Part shown: piece after piece, positions 45,704-55,450 of the stretch | Numbering within the stretch: position 1 is the stretch's first letter | Layout of the letters: every line of letters starts with the position of its first letter | Assembly: GCF_900102465.1 (NCBI RefSeq) | Contig: NZ_FNBW01000007.1 | Coordinates: 124,001 to 188,000, forward strand | Direction: 5' to 3' | Length of the DNA stretch: 64,000 bases | DNA from: Thalassobaculum litoreum DSM 18839 | Lineage (GTDB): Bacteria > Pseudomonadota > Alphaproteobacteria > Thalassobaculales > Thalassobaculaceae | Notes under the pieces: model-generated | What the model was told of the DNA's origin: nothing | Databases searched by the model: none | The model's input: the letters and a program-made list of their open reading frames with translations, nothing else | Program-made: the position numbers and the translations under genes

Positions 45704-46873
45704 ATGGCTGATTTCCCGAGCGGCGTGTGGCGCTATCCGACCGAAATCCGTTTCGGTGTGGGAGAGATCGACAAGCTGGCCGATGCCTGCGGGGATGCGG
45801 GAATCCGCCGGCCGCTGATCGTGACCGACGCCGGTCTGGTCCGGAACTCGATGATTACCGGCGCCCGCGACGACCTGCAGGATTCGGGCATGGCGGCGGA
45901 GGTATTTTCGCGCGTTCGTGGCAACCCGATCGGCGCCAATGTGCTCGAGGGCGCGGAAATGTTCCGCGACGGCGACTTCGACGGCGTCATCGGCTTCGGC
46001 GGCGGCTCCGCGCTGGACGTCGCCAAGGCGATCGCCATGGCTGCGCATCAGGAGCGCCCGCTGTTCGAACTGCATGTGAGGTCCGGTGGTCCGGCGGCGA
46101 TCGACGGCTCGAAGATCGCGCCGATCATCGCCGTGCCGACTACGGCCGGGACCGGGTCGGAGACCGGGCGCGCCTCGCTCATCACCGAGGAGGAGGTGCA
46201 CGAGAAGCGCATCTTCCTGCATGCCAAGATGATGCCGACCATCGTCATCGAGGACCCGCAGCTCACCGTCGGCCTGCCGGCGAACCTGACGGCCTGGACC
46301 GGGATCGACGCGCTGGCTCACTGCTTCGAGGGGTTCTGCTCGCCGGAGCTGCACCCGTTCTCCGATGGCGTGGCGCTGGAGGGCATGCGGCTGATCAAGG
46401 AGTTCCTGCCCCGGGCGGTCGAGGACGGCCGCGATCTGGAGGCGCGCGGGATGATGCTGGCGGCGGCGTCCATGGGCTCCACCGCTTTCCAGAAGGGGCT
46501 GGGCGCGATCCATTCGCTCAGCCACCCGGTGGGCGCGCGCTTCGACACCCATCACGGCCTGACCAACGGCGTCTTCTTCCCGTATGTGATCGCCCATAAC
46601 CGCGACGTCATCGCCGACAAGTGCGCGCGGATCTCGGCCTATCTCGGTCTGAAGAAATCCGGTGTCGACGGGGTCATGGAGTGGATTCTGGACCTGCGCA
46701 AAGCGTTCGATATCCCTCATACTGCCAAGGAATTGGGCGTCGATCCGGACCGGGTCGATGAAATCGCAGCGGCCGCCGAAAAAGACCCGTCCACGGGCAG
46801 CAATCCGAAGCCGATGACGGCCTCGGACATGGCGACGGTCCTGCGGAACGCCCTGGAGGGAACGCTCGACTGA
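45704..46873 (+). CDS. Iron-containing alcohol dehydrogenase
   Basis: A 389-residue type III alcohol dehydrogenase. The NAD site includes VIGFGGGSALDVAKAIAM (about 95-112). Metal ligands are in GIDALAHCFEGF and the HSLSHPVGARFDTHHG segment with three histidines. It interconverts an alcohol and an aldehyde or ketone with NAD(P)H; the substrate is not evident. The start is ATG 45704 with GGAGGAG just upstream (a GTG sits one codon before). The 2-hydroxyacid dehydrogenase gene begins 11 bp later, so the pair probably acts in one pathway. Confidence 0.88.
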   Translation: MADFPSGVWRYPTEIRFGVGEIDKLADACGDAGIRRPLIVTDAGLVRNSMITGARDDLQDSGMAAEVFSRVRGNPIGANVLEGAEMFRDGDFDGVIGFGGGSALDVAKAIAMAAHQERPLFELHVRSGGPAAIDGSKIAPIIAVPTTAGTGSETGRASLITEEEVHEKRIFLHAKMMPTIVIEDPQLTVGLPANLTAWTGIDALAHCFEGFCSPELHPFSDGVALEGMRLIKEFLPRAVEDGRDLEARGMMLAAASMGSTAFQKGLGAIHSLSHPVGARFDTHHGLTNGVFFPYVIAHNRDVIADKCARISAYLGLKKSGVDGVMEWILDLRKAFDIPHTAKELGVDPDRVDEIAAAAEKDPSTGSNPKPMTASDMATVLRNALEGTLD

Positions 46874-46884
46874 AGGGAAATTCC

Positions 46885-47898
46885 GTGCGTCACAAAGCCT
46901 TACTGATCGATCCGCTCTACCATCCGGGCGGGCAGGAGCATCTTCGCGCCCATGTCGATGTCGAGCTGCTGCTCCGCCCCGAGCGCGAGGCGGTGCTGGA
47001 AGCGGCCAAGGGCGCCCATGGCATCTGCGGCCGCTATCCGAACAAGGTGGACGCCGAGGTCATCGCGGCGGCGGAGGACCTGCTGGTCATCTGCTCGTCC
47101 GGCCGCGGCACCGACGCCATCGACATCGCTGCGGCGACCGAGGCCGGGGTGATCGTCGTCAACAACCCGGGCTTCGGCAAGATCCCGGTCTCCGAGCATG
47201 CGCTGTTCATGATGATGAGCCTGTCGCGCCATGGTTTCGAGCATGACGCGATGGTGCGCTCCGGCAAAGGCTGGTCCGACCGGCTGAGCGAGACCAACAC
47301 GATCAAGGACCTCGATCAATCGGTGCTCGGCATCGTCGGCCTGGGCCAGATCGGTACCGAGATGGCACGCAAATGCATGGGCGCCTTCGACATGGACGTG
47401 ATCGCCTACGACCCATATGTCGACGCCGGTGCGGCCAACGATCTGGGCATCGAGATGGTCTCCGACCTAGCCGATCTGCTGGCGCGGGCCGACTACGTCT
47501 CGGTCCATGCCGAGCTGAACGACGAGACCCACCACATGTTCAACGACGCGGCGTTCGAGGCGATGCAGCCCCACGCCTGCCTGATCAACACCGCGCGCGG
47601 CAAGATCGTCAGCCAGGACGCGCTGCACAAGGCGCTGAGCACTCGCCGGATCCGGGCGGCGGCGCTGGACGTGTTCGAGGTCGAGCCGGTGGGGGCGGAC
47701 AACCCGCTGTGCCAGCTTGACAACATCATCCTCTCCCCGCATGTCGGCGGCCTGACCCGCGGCTTCATGAAGGAGAGTGCGATGACGGTGGCGCGGACCA
47801 TGCTGCAGGTGTTCAACGCCGAGCAGCCGGCCAATATCCGCAATCCGGACGCCTGGGAACGGGCGAAGCAGCGCGCGACCCGGCTGCTGGCCGGGTAG
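46885..47898 (+). CDS. D-isomer-specific 2-hydroxyacid dehydrogenase
   Basis: A 337-residue NAD-dependent dehydrogenase. The Rossmann motif is GIVGLGQIGTEMARKCMG. The catalytic residues are Arg in LINTARGKIV, Glu in DVFEVEPV, and His in LSPHVGGLTRG. It reduces a 2-oxoacid or oxidises a D-2-hydroxyacid. The family also covers phosphoglycerate and hydroxypyruvate reductases, so the substrate is open. GTG start at 46885 after AAGGG. It is the second gene of a unit with the iron alcohol dehydrogenase and converges on soxG. Confidence 0.88.
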   Translation: MRHKALLIDPLYHPGGQEHLRAHVDVELLLRPEREAVLEAAKGAHGICGRYPNKVDAEVIAAAEDLLVICSSGRGTDAIDIAAATEAGVIVVNNPGFGKIPVSEHALFMMMSLSRHGFEHDAMVRSGKGWSDRLSETNTIKDLDQSVLGIVGLGQIGTEMARKCMGAFDMDVIAYDPYVDAGAANDLGIEMVSDLADLLARADYVSVHAELNDETHHMFNDAAFEAMQPHACLINTARGKIVSQDALHKALSTRRIRAAALDVFEVEPVGADNPLCQLDNIILSPHVGGLTRGFMKESAMTVARTMLQVFNAEQPANIRNPDAWERAKQRATRLLAG

Positions 47899-47906
47899 CG
47901 GCTACG

Positions 47907-48518
47907 TCAGGTGGGCGCGTCAGGCGGGGCGACGCGCACGCCGACATCGGCTGAGGCGTCGACCAGCCAGTCCCAGAGATAGGCGGCGAAGGACGGGCGG
48001 ACGAACAGCCGATAGGCGTCCTCCGCCGTCTGCTCCAGAACGATCTGGGCCAGGCCGAGCAATCCCTGGGAGCACTGACCCGGCTTGAAGGCGGACGGAT
48101 GCAGGTCCTGGGGCCAGCCCTTGGCCAGCACCCAGCGGGCGGCATGGCCGGAGAGCTCGATCACCGCGTAGTTGTCCGAGAGATCGACCACCGCATGGTG
48201 AACGCGCGACATCGCCTCTTCCAGCCGGGCACACAGGGCCGGGCTGTCCCCGTCCTCGGAGACCGCCAGCCACTCGTCCGGGCCCAGCCACAGCAGGGAC
48301 AGGCCCTCGGTGCAGGCTGCGGTGTTCGGCGCGGTCGGCAAGGCGACGCCCAGCACGGTCTCCACATGCCCGGCGAAGGCCTTCTCGGCATCGCCGCGCA
48401 GGTTGATCAGGCTCAGGCCCGCGACCTCGCGCAGGACCACGCCCGCATGGTGCGGTCCGCCGACGGGACCGATATGGCCGGAAAGCGGGCTGAAAGCCTG
48501 GGGTGCGGTATCAGCCAT
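47907..48518 (-). CDS. soxG: Sarcosine oxidase gamma subunit
   Basis: A 203-residue small subunit of heterotetrameric sarcosine oxidase. Typical blocks are LSLLWLGPDEWLAV, VVDLSDNYAVIELSGHAARW and FKPGQCSQGLLGLAQIVLE. It helps bind the subunits and shares the GcvT-like fold. It is the last gene of soxBDAG and overlaps soxA by 8 bp. Confidence 0.9.
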   Translation of the reverse strand: MADTAPQAFSPLSGHIGPVGGPHHAGVVLREVAGLSLINLRGDAEKAFAGHVETVLGVALPTAPNTAACTEGLSLLWLGPDEWLAVSEDGDSPALCARLEEAMSRVHHAVVDLSDNYAVIELSGHAARWVLAKGWPQDLHPSAFKPGQCSQGLLGLAQIVLEQTAEDAYRLFVRPSFAAYLWDWLVDASADVGVRVAPPDAPT

Positions 48519-51500
48519 CTCGGCGGCTCCCCTCGAGATCGAAGAACACGGGATCGGTCACGGTGACCTTGATCGTCTTGCCGGCCAGCGGCACCGACAG
48601 GGTGTCGCCCTTGCGGCCGTGCCCGCCCTTGACCAGGGCCATGGCGATGGAGCGGCCGCAATTGGCGGAATAGTAAGACGAGGTGACGTGGCCGAGCATA
48701 ACCATCGGCGGCTGCGGCTTCACCTCCTCCACGATCTGCGCGCCCTCCGGAAGGACCTCGTTCGGGTTCTCGGTCAGCAGGCCGACGAGCTGCTTGCGGT
48801 CGGGCAGCATAAGGTCGGGCCGGAACAGGCCGCGCTTGCCGATGAAGTCGGTCTTGGTCTTCGACACGATCCAGTCCATGGCGAGATCGAAGGGCGTGAC
48901 CGACCCGTCCGTCTCCTGGCCGACGATGATGAAGCCGCGTTCGGCGCGCAGCACGTGCATCGCTTCGGTGCCGTAGGGGGTGATGCCGTGCTTCTCGCCC
49001 GCCGCCATCAGGGCCTCCCACAGCGCCATGCCGTAGCGCCGGGGCACGTTGATCTCGAAGGACAGCTCGCCGGTGAAGGAAATCCGGTAGACCCGGGCCG
49101 GGATGCCGGCGACGGTGCCTTCCTTCATCGCCATGAACGGAAAGGCGTCGTTCGACAGGTCGATGTCGTCGCACAGCTCGGCCAGCAGCTCGCGGCACTT
49201 GGCGCCGCAGATGGACGCGACCGACCACTGCTCGGTCACCGAGGTGAGGTAGACCTCCAGGTCCGGCCATTCGGTCTGAAGGTGCTCTTCCAGATGGGAG
49301 AGCACGCGCGCCGCGCCGCCGGTGGTGGTGGTCATGTGGAAACGGTCGTCGGCGAGCCGGGTGGTCACGCCGTCGTCGATGACGAAGCCGGCATCGTTCA
49401 GCATCAGCCCGTAGCGGCACTTGCCGATCCCGAGCTTCAGCCAGGCGTTGGTGTAGACCCGGTTGAGGAACTCGGCCGAATCCTTGCCGCGCACATCGAT
49501 CTTGCCGAGGGTCGAGGCGTCCAGGATGCCGACGGCGTTGCGGGCCGCCATGCACTCCCGGTCGACCGCCTGCCGCATGGTCTCGCCGGCTTTGGGGTAG
49601 TACCAGGGCCGCATCCACTGGCCGACATGCTCGAACTTCGCCCCGTGCGCCTTGTGCCAGGGATCGGCCGCCGTGGTGCGCACCGGGTCGAACAGTTTGC
49701 CGATGTTGCGACCGCCATAGGCACCGATGGTGGTCGGCGTGTAGGGCGGGCGGAAAGTCGTGGTACCGACCGCCGGAATGTCGGTGCCGAGCGTGGCGGC
49801 GACGATCGCGAGCGCGTTGACGTTCGACGTCTTGCCCTGGTCGGTGCCCATGCCGGTGGTGGTGTAGCGCTTCACATGCTCGATCGAGCGATAGCCCTCG
49901 CGCGCCGCCAGGTTCAGATCGGCGGCGGTGACGTCGTTCTGGAAGTCGACGAAGTGCTTGCCCTTGTGGCCGACCGGCTTGTCGGAGGGCAGGACCCAGA
50001 CAGTCCGGTGTTCGCCCATGCCAGGCTCGTCCACTTTCGGGGCGGCTGGCTGGCGGGCGGTGCTACCGGTCGCGCGGGCGGCGTCCAGTCCGGCCTTGAT
50101 ACCGTCCTTGACCGCCTGGGCGATGGTCATCGTCCCGGCGCATCCGCCGACCGAGGCCTGCGGGGCGTGCTTCGGGTCATGCACGGTGGCGGGCACGAAG
50201 GCGTCGAGCTCGGCGTCCCAGCGCAGCTTGCCGCGGCTCTGGCTGAACAGGTGGACGGTCGGGTTGAACCCGCCGCACATGGCGACGAGGTCGCAGCCGA
50301 TCCGCCGGGTGACCTTGGCGAGGCCGGAGCCGTCGGTCGTCATCTCGGCGACGTCCACGCCCTCGACCCGGTGCCCGCCATGGGCGCCGGCGACCGAATG
50401 GCCGGCCAGGATGTCGATGCCCTTCTCGCGGGCCGCGTCCACCAGCGGACCGGAAGGCTCGGGGCGAAGATCGACGATGGCGGCCACCTGCGCCCCACGC
50501 GCGGCATAGGCCAGCGCGGTGCGGTAGCCGTCGTCATGGCCGGTCACGATCAGCGGCTTGCGCCCGGCGGTCACGCCGTAGCGCACGGCGTAGCCGCGGG
50601 CGGCGGTCGACAGCATGACCCCCGGCCGGTCGTTGTCGCGGAACACCAGCGGCCGCTCCAGCGTGCCGGCGGCGAGCACGACCTGCTTGGCCCGGATCTT
50701 CCACAGCCGCTGGCGCGGCGTGTTCGGGATCACCGCGCCGATATGGTCGGTCACCCGTTCGGCGGCCAGCAGGTAGTTGTGGTCGAGATAGGCATGCACG
50801 CAGGTGCGCGGCAGCAGGGTCACTTCCGGCATCGAGGCGAGTTCGGCCACCACCTCGGCCACCCAGTCGGGTCCGGGCTTGCCGTCGATGAACACGTCGT
50901 CCTCGGACAGCAGCGAGCCGCCGAATTCCGCCTGCTCGTCGGCCAGGACCACCCGGGCGCCGGTGCGCCCTGCCGCCAGGGCGGCGGCGAGACCGGCCGG
51001 TCCGGCGCCGACGATCAGCACGTCCGGATGGGTGTGCATGTGCTCGTAGCGGTCCGGGTCCGGACCTTCCGGCGCCTTGCCGAGACCGGCGGCGTTGCGG
51101 ATCACCTCCTCGTAGGTCAGCCACATCGAGGCCGGCCACATGAAGGTCTTGTAGTAGAAGCCCGCCGGGAACAGCCGGTGCAGGGTCGAGTTCACGGCGC
51201 CGACGTCGTATTTCAGGCAGGGCCAGCGGTTCTGGCTGGACGCGTCGAGCCCGTCGAACAGTTCGATCTGGGTGGCGCGCAGGTTCGGCTCGCTGCGGTT
51301 GCCGCGGGCGAGCTGGATCAGCGCGTTCGGCTCCTCCGCCCCCAGGCCGAGGATGCCGCGCGGGCGGTGGTACTTGAAGCTGCGGCCGACCAGATGGACG
51401 TCGTTGGCCAGCAGGGCCGAGGCGAGGGTGTCGCCGGCATAGCCGGTGTAGCTCTTGCCGTCGAAACGGAAGCCGAGCGGCCTGGACCGGTCGATGCGCC

Positions 51501-51549
51501 CGCCGCCGAGCGTGGCATGGGGAGCGATGCGATTGGGCTGGCGGCTCAC
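48511..51549 (-). CDS. soxA: Sarcosine oxidase alpha subunit
   Basis: A 1012-residue large subunit. The N-terminus has a ferredoxin-like fold (RFDGKSYTGYAGDTLASALL), then a FAD/NAD-binding domain with LIVGAGPAGLAAALAAGRTG, and a GcvT-like folate domain in the last 400 residues (ILDASTLGKIDVRGKDSAEF). The complex oxidises sarcosine to glycine, passing the methyl to tetrahydrofolate and making peroxide. The GTG at 51547-51549 begins one base after the soxD stop. Full length for the family. Confidence 0.95.
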   Translation of the reverse strand: MSRQPNRIAPHATLGGGRIDRSRPLGFRFDGKSYTGYAGDTLASALLANDVHLVGRSFKYHRPRGILGLGAEEPNALIQLARGNRSEPNLRATQIELFDGLDASSQNRWPCLKYDVGAVNSTLHRLFPAGFYYKTFMWPASMWLTYEEVIRNAAGLGKAPEGPDPDRYEHMHTHPDVLIVGAGPAGLAAALAAGRTGARVVLADEQAEFGGSLLSEDDVFIDGKPGPDWVAEVVAELASMPEVTLLPRTCVHAYLDHNYLLAAERVTDHIGAVIPNTPRQRLWKIRAKQVVLAAGTLERPLVFRDNDRPGVMLSTAARGYAVRYGVTAGRKPLIVTGHDDGYRTALAYAARGAQVAAIVDLRPEPSGPLVDAAREKGIDILAGHSVAGAHGGHRVEGVDVAEMTTDGSGLAKVTRRIGCDLVAMCGGFNPTVHLFSQSRGKLRWDAELDAFVPATVHDPKHAPQASVGGCAGTMTIAQAVKDGIKAGLDAARATGSTARQPAAPKVDEPGMGEHRTVWVLPSDKPVGHKGKHFVDFQNDVTAADLNLAAREGYRSIEHVKRYTTTGMGTDQGKTSNVNALAIVAATLGTDIPAVGTTTFRPPYTPTTIGAYGGRNIGKLFDPVRTTAADPWHKAHGAKFEHVGQWMRPWYYPKAGETMRQAVDRECMAARNAVGILDASTLGKIDVRGKDSAEFLNRVYTNAWLKLGIGKCRYGLMLNDAGFVIDDGVTTRLADDRFHMTTTTGGAARVLSHLEEHLQTEWPDLEVYLTSVTEQWSVASICGAKCRELLAELCDDIDLSNDAFPFMAMKEGTVAGIPARVYRISFTGELSFEINVPRRYGMALWEALMAAGEKHGITPYGTEAMHVLRAERGFIIVGQETDGSVTPFDLAMDWIVSKTKTDFIGKRGLFRPDLMLPDRKQLVGLLTENPNEVLPEGAQIVEEVKPQPPMVMLGHVTSSYYSANCGRSIAMALVKGGHGRKGDTLSVPLAGKTIKVTVTDPVFFDLEGSRRDG

Positions 51550-51550
51550 G

Positions 51551-51853
51551 TCAGGCGTCCTTCTTGGCGGTGAGCTGAGCGATGTCGGGCATCGGTTCGC
51601 CCGGCTTGTAGCTGGCGAAGATCTCGTGGGTGTAGGTGTCGCGGATCACGTTGAACCAGCGTCGGCAGCCGTTGGTGTGCATCCAGCGCTCGGCGAACGG
51701 CCCCTTGGTGTTGCGGCGCAGGTAGAGATAGGCCTCCCACTCCGCATCGCTGCAATCGGCGGGCACGGCGGGGCGGACCACATGGGCCTCGGCACCGTAG
51801 TGGAATTCGGCGTCGTCGCGCGGACCGCACCAGGGGCAGGGGATCAGTTGCAT
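51551..51853 (-). CDS. soxD: Sarcosine oxidase delta subunit
   Basis: A 100-residue zinc-binding subunit. Zinc ligands are CPWCG at residues 6-10, His18 in AEFHYG and the Cys in MHTNGCRRWFNV. The LYLRRNTKGPFAERW block is diagnostic. It lies between soxB (17 bp upstream) and soxA (1 bp downstream). Confidence 0.95.
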   Translation of the reverse strand: MQLIPCPWCGPRDDAEFHYGAEAHVVRPAVPADCSDAEWEAYLYLRRNTKGPFAERWMHTNGCRRWFNVIRDTYTHEIFASYKPGEPMPDIAQLTAKKDA

Positions 51854-51870
51854 CTCTGTCTTCCTCCCGC

Positions 51871-53175
51871 TCAGTGGGCGACGCCGGCGGCACCGTGCTC
51901 GTCGACCAGGTATCCCGTGCGGAACCGGTCGAGCGAGTAGGGCGCGGCAAGCGCGTTCGGGCGGTCATGGGCGATCAGGTCGGCGAAGACATGGCCGGAG
52001 CCGGGCGTCGCCTTGAACCCGCCGGTGCCCCAGCCGCAGTTGAAGTACAGGCCCGGGACGGGCGTCTTGGAAATGATCGGCGAGGCGTCCGGGCAGGTGT
52101 CGACGATTCCGCCCCATTGCCGCAGCATCCGCAGCCGAGAGGTGATCGGGTACAGCTCCACCGTCGCTGCCATCAGGTGCTCGGGATGGTTCGGCGAGCC
52201 GCGCTGGGCATAGGAGTTGTAAGCGTCGGTCCCCGCACCCAGCACCAGCTCGCCCTTGTCGGACTGGCTGATATACATGTGCACGGCGTTCGACATGACG
52301 ACCTTGTCGATCACCGGCTTGATCGGCTCCGACACCAGCGCCTGCAGCGGGCGGGCCTGGATCGGCAGCATGAAGCCCGCCATCTCCGCCAGCACGCCGG
52401 AATGGCCGGCCGGCACGCAGCCGACCTTGTTGGCGGCGATGAAGCCCCTCGTGGTCTGCACGCCGATGATCTGGCCCTCCGGCGCGCGCTCGAAGCCGGT
52501 GACCTCGCAGTTCTGGATGATATCGACGCCGAGCTCGTCGGCGGCGCGGGCATAGCCCCAGGCTACCGCGTCATGGCGGGCGGTGCCGCCGCGCTGCTGC
52601 AGGATGCCGCCCTTCACCGGGTAGCGGATGTCCGGGTCGATGCTGATGATCGGCACCAGCTTCTTGATGTCGTCCGGCAGCACCAGCTCGATATCGACGC
52701 CGTTCAGACGGATCGCCTCGTAGCGCCGGCGCATCTCGCGCCACTCATGCTCGCTGTGCGCCAGGTTGATGACGCCGCGCTGGCTGAACATGACGTTGAA
52801 GTTCAGCTCCTGGCTCATGCCTTCCCAGAGCTTCAGGGCGTGGTCGTAGAGCTTGATCGATTCGTCCCAGAGATAGCCCGACCGGATGATGGTGGTGTTG
52901 CGGCCGGTGTTGCCGCCGCCGATCCAGCCCTTCTCCAGCACCGCCACGTTGCGCACGCCGTGCAGTTTCGCGAGGTAGTAGGCCGTGGTTAGCCCATGGC
53001 CGCCGCCGCCGACGATGATGACGTCATATGCCTTCTTGGGCTCGGGCGAGCGCCAGGCCTGCTGCCAGCCCTCGTGATAGCTCAGCGCGTTCTTCGCCAG
53101 GGCGAAAATGGAATAGCGCTGCTTGGCGGTCGGCCCGCTTGTGGTCGTCCCCTGGCGTCCGGCGCTGGCGTTCAT
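51871..53175 (-). CDS. soxB: Sarcosine oxidase beta subunit
   Basis: A 434-residue FAD-dependent subunit holding the sarcosine oxidation site. The dinucleotide motif is [20 protein letters not shown]. The covalent-flavin region and the C-terminal [22 protein letters not shown] block are intact. It is the first gene of soxBDAG. The promoter should lie in the 159 bp before it, where nothing specific stands out. Confidence 0.95.
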   Translation of the reverse strand: MNASAGRQGTTTSGPTAKQRYSIFALAKNALSYHEGWQQAWRSPEPKKAYDVIIVGGGGHGLTTAYYLAKLHGVRNVAVLEKGWIGGGNTGRNTTIIRSGYLWDESIKLYDHALKLWEGMSQELNFNVMFSQRGVINLAHSEHEWREMRRRYEAIRLNGVDIELVLPDDIKKLVPIISIDPDIRYPVKGGILQQRGGTARHDAVAWGYARAADELGVDIIQNCEVTGFERAPEGQIIGVQTTRGFIAANKVGCVPAGHSGVLAEMAGFMLPIQARPLQALVSEPIKPVIDKVVMSNAVHMYISQSDKGELVLGAGTDAYNSYAQRGSPNHPEHLMAATVELYPITSRLRMLRQWGGIVDTCPDASPIISKTPVPGLYFNCGWGTGGFKATPGSGHVFADLIAHDRPNALAAPYSLDRFRTGYLVDEHGAAGVAH

Positions 53176-53334
53176 TCATCAACCCCCGAGTAAAAAGGCA
53201 CTCATACACGCCGCGCTGGCCGGCGTCAGTGCGCAGAGCATCCAGGGCGCAGAGTATATCGCACGTGCAGCACGGATATGCCGGGTGCGACGGGGGACGT
53301 CGGTTTCGGGGGGATGCGGCCGGAAGTCGGGTGT

Positions 53335-54261
53335 CTAGAACGTGGCCCAGTCCGGCTTGTGCGGGATCACCGTCGCCTCACCGGCGGTCAGCGGGTCGCC
53401 GGAGCGCAGGGCCTCGTCCAGGCGGTTCAGGCGGATCATCGCCAGACCCATGCCGCCGCCCTCGCTGCCGCCGCCGTTATTGGCGACGACGCTGCGTACC
53501 TCGCCGGCCTCGCGGCCCCCCAGGGTGATCTCGGTGCCGGGCGCGGGCAGGGGACCGTTGATGATGATCGGCATCAGCCGGCGCTTCACCAGGCCGCGAT
53601 ACTTGGTGCGGGCCGTCAGTTCCTGGCCCATGTAGCAGCCCTTGTCGAAATCGACGCCGCCCAGCTCCTCGAACCCGGCTTCCAGCAGCACGGTCTTCTC
53701 CACCGCCATGTCCTTGGCACCGTCCGGCAGGCCGATGGAGACGCGGCGGCGGTCGTACGCGGCCCGGTCGGTCGGCTTCAGGCCAGCGGCTTCCAGCGCG
53801 GCCGGGCCGGCGACCTCCGGAAGCAGGACCCGCGCGCCCGCATCGGCATGGCGCGGATCGACGAAGGCCAGGCCCTCGGCGAAGCCGCTCGCCGCGCCGC
53901 GCTCGGCGGGCAGGCTGAGCGCGTCGAACGTCTCGGCGCCGAACACGGCGGCGACGATCCAGTCGCCGGACTCGATCGACATCTCGATCTTGGAGCGCAG
54001 CTTGTACAGGCGCAGCTTGCCGAAGAATTCCTCGATCCGGTCGGCGGCGGTCTCGATCAGCAGGGCTTCGCCGGTCTCGATCAGGAAGAAATCGTAGAGG
54101 AACTTGCCCTGGGCGGTCAGGAACGCGCCGTAGCCCGCGCGGTCCGGCGTGACCTTCAGGACGTCGTTGGACACCAGTCCTTGGAGGAACGAAGCCCGGT
54201 CCTCGCCTGCAATGCGGATCACGCCGCGGTCGTCGAATATGTGAAAATACGCGTTGGCCAT
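53335..54261 (-). CDS. ygfZ: YgfZ/GcvT-type folate-binding protein
   Basis: A 308-residue folate-binding protein of the YgfZ (IbaG/Iba57-like) family, needed for maintaining some iron-sulfur enzymes. It begins IFDDRGVIRIAGEDRASFLQ and carries the family motif KGCYMGQE near residue 215, followed by the GcvT-fold C-terminal barrel. The ATG at 54261 is chosen because homology begins there; the longer frame upstream is not coding. It is a separate minus-strand gene, divergent from agmatinase. Confidence 0.9.
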   Translation of the reverse strand: MANAYFHIFDDRGVIRIAGEDRASFLQGLVSNDVLKVTPDRAGYGAFLTAQGKFLYDFFLIETGEALLIETAADRIEEFFGKLRLYKLRSKIEMSIESGDWIVAAVFGAETFDALSLPAERGAASGFAEGLAFVDPRHADAGARVLLPEVAGPAALEAAGLKPTDRAAYDRRRVSIGLPDGAKDMAVEKTVLLEAGFEELGGVDFDKGCYMGQELTARTKYRGLVKRRLMPIIINGPLPAPGTEITLGGREAGEVRSVVANNGGGSEGGGMGLAMIRLNRLDEALRSGDPLTAGEATVIPHKPDWATF

Positions 54262-54389
54262 GGGTTCCTCCGGTGCGGGAGTAGACGTAAGGCGCGCGGG
54301 GAGGGGCCGCAAGTGCGCAGCGCGTTCGCGCCATTGCCTCCGGCCCGCGGCCTCGCCAAACTCTCGTCGATTTCGACAGGAGATAAACC

Positions 54390-55337
54390 ATGGCCCAGTC
54401 CGACAATCCGATCGCACGTCCGCGCTACACGGGCATCCCGACCTTCATGCGCGCGCCGTTCGCCGAGGACTGGAGCGAGGTGGATATCGCCATGATCGGC
54501 GTGCCCTATGACGGCGGGGTGACGAACCGGCCGGGTGCCCGCCATGGCCCGCGCGAGGTCCGCAACTCCTCCAGCCTGATGCGCCTGATCAACCAGGCGA
54601 CCGGCGTGTGCCCCTACGACCTCGCCCGGGTCGCCGATATCGGCGATTGCGTGATCGAACGGCCGTTCCAATTGGAAGGCGCCCATGGCGAGATCGACCG
54701 CTACTACGAGACCGTGGTGGAAGCCGGGCTGGTCCCGCTGTCGGTCGGCGGCGACCATTCGATTTCGCTGCCGATCCTGCGGCAGATCGGCAAGGACGGG
54801 CCGGTCGGTATGATCCATATCGACGCCCACGCCGATACAGGCGACGACTATTTCGGCTCGCGCTTCCACCACGGCGCCCCGTTCCGCCGAGCGGCGGAGG
54901 AAGGCGTGCTCGACCCCAAGCGCACCATCCAGATCGGCATCCGCGGCGGCATCAACGACCGCGACCAGTGGTCGTTCAGCCATGAGAGCGGGATGCGGGT
55001 GATCTACATGCACGAGATCCCCGCCATGGGCCTCGACGCGGTGATCGCCGAGGCGCTGAAGGTCGCGGGCGACGGGCCGACCTATCTCAGCTTCGACATC
55101 GACGCCTGCGATCCGGCCTATGCCCCCGGAACGGGCACGCCGGAATTCGGCGGCTTCACGGCGGCCGAGGCCCTGCAGCTGCTGCGCGGCCTCTCCGGCG
55201 TGGATTTCATCGGCGGCGACATGGTGGAGGTCTCCCCGCCCTTCGATCCGAGCGGCAACACCGCCCTGCTGGGGGCGACCATCCTGTTCGAGCAGCTCTG
55301 CCTGCTGGCGGAGGCCTTCGCGAACCGGACGGTATAA
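54390..55337 (+). CDS. speB: Agmatinase
   Basis: A 315-residue ureohydrolase that splits agmatine into putrescine and urea. The binuclear manganese ligands are in GGDHSISLP, IHIDAHADTGDD and SFDIDACDPAYAPGTGTPE. AGGAG lies just before the ATG. A related guanidino-acid hydrolase is possible, but the length and blocks fit SpeB best. No arginine decarboxylase is in the window. Confidence 0.88.
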   Translation: MAQSDNPIARPRYTGIPTFMRAPFAEDWSEVDIAMIGVPYDGGVTNRPGARHGPREVRNSSSLMRLINQATGVCPYDLARVADIGDCVIERPFQLEGAHGEIDRYYETVVEAGLVPLSVGGDHSISLPILRQIGKDGPVGMIHIDAHADTGDDYFGSRFHHGAPFRRAAEEGVLDPKRTIQIGIRGGINDRDQWSFSHESGMRVIYMHEIPAMGLDAVIAEALKVAGDGPTYLSFDIDACDPAYAPGTGTPEFGGFTAAEALQLLRGLSGVDFIGGDMVEVSPPFDPSGNTALLGATILFEQLCLLAEAFANRTV

Positions 55338-55362
55338 TTCGGTATGGTTGCGTAAATTATAC
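55332..55362. promoter_or_regulatory. AT-rich inverted repeat at the 3' end of speB
   Basis: GTATAATT (55332-55339, includes the speB stop) and AATTATAC (55355-55362) form a perfect 8-bp inverted repeat with a 15-bp spacer. It is unusually AT-rich here, lies about 90 bp before the caspase gene and could be an operator or promoter region for that gene set, or a weak transcript end. No T-run follows. Confidence 0.35.
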
Positions 55363-55450
55363 AATTCTCTCTCTAGGCGTGCCATGAGTGTTTGGATTCG
55401 ATAAGCTGCGGATCCGATACCCTGGAAGCTTGAGCGGGGACTGGTCGCCC

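Noticed and set aside
48310-51573. 1087-codon plus-strand open frame opposite soxA/soxG
   Set aside because: The minus strand encodes full-length sarcosine oxidase alpha; the plus frame has no recognisable motif.
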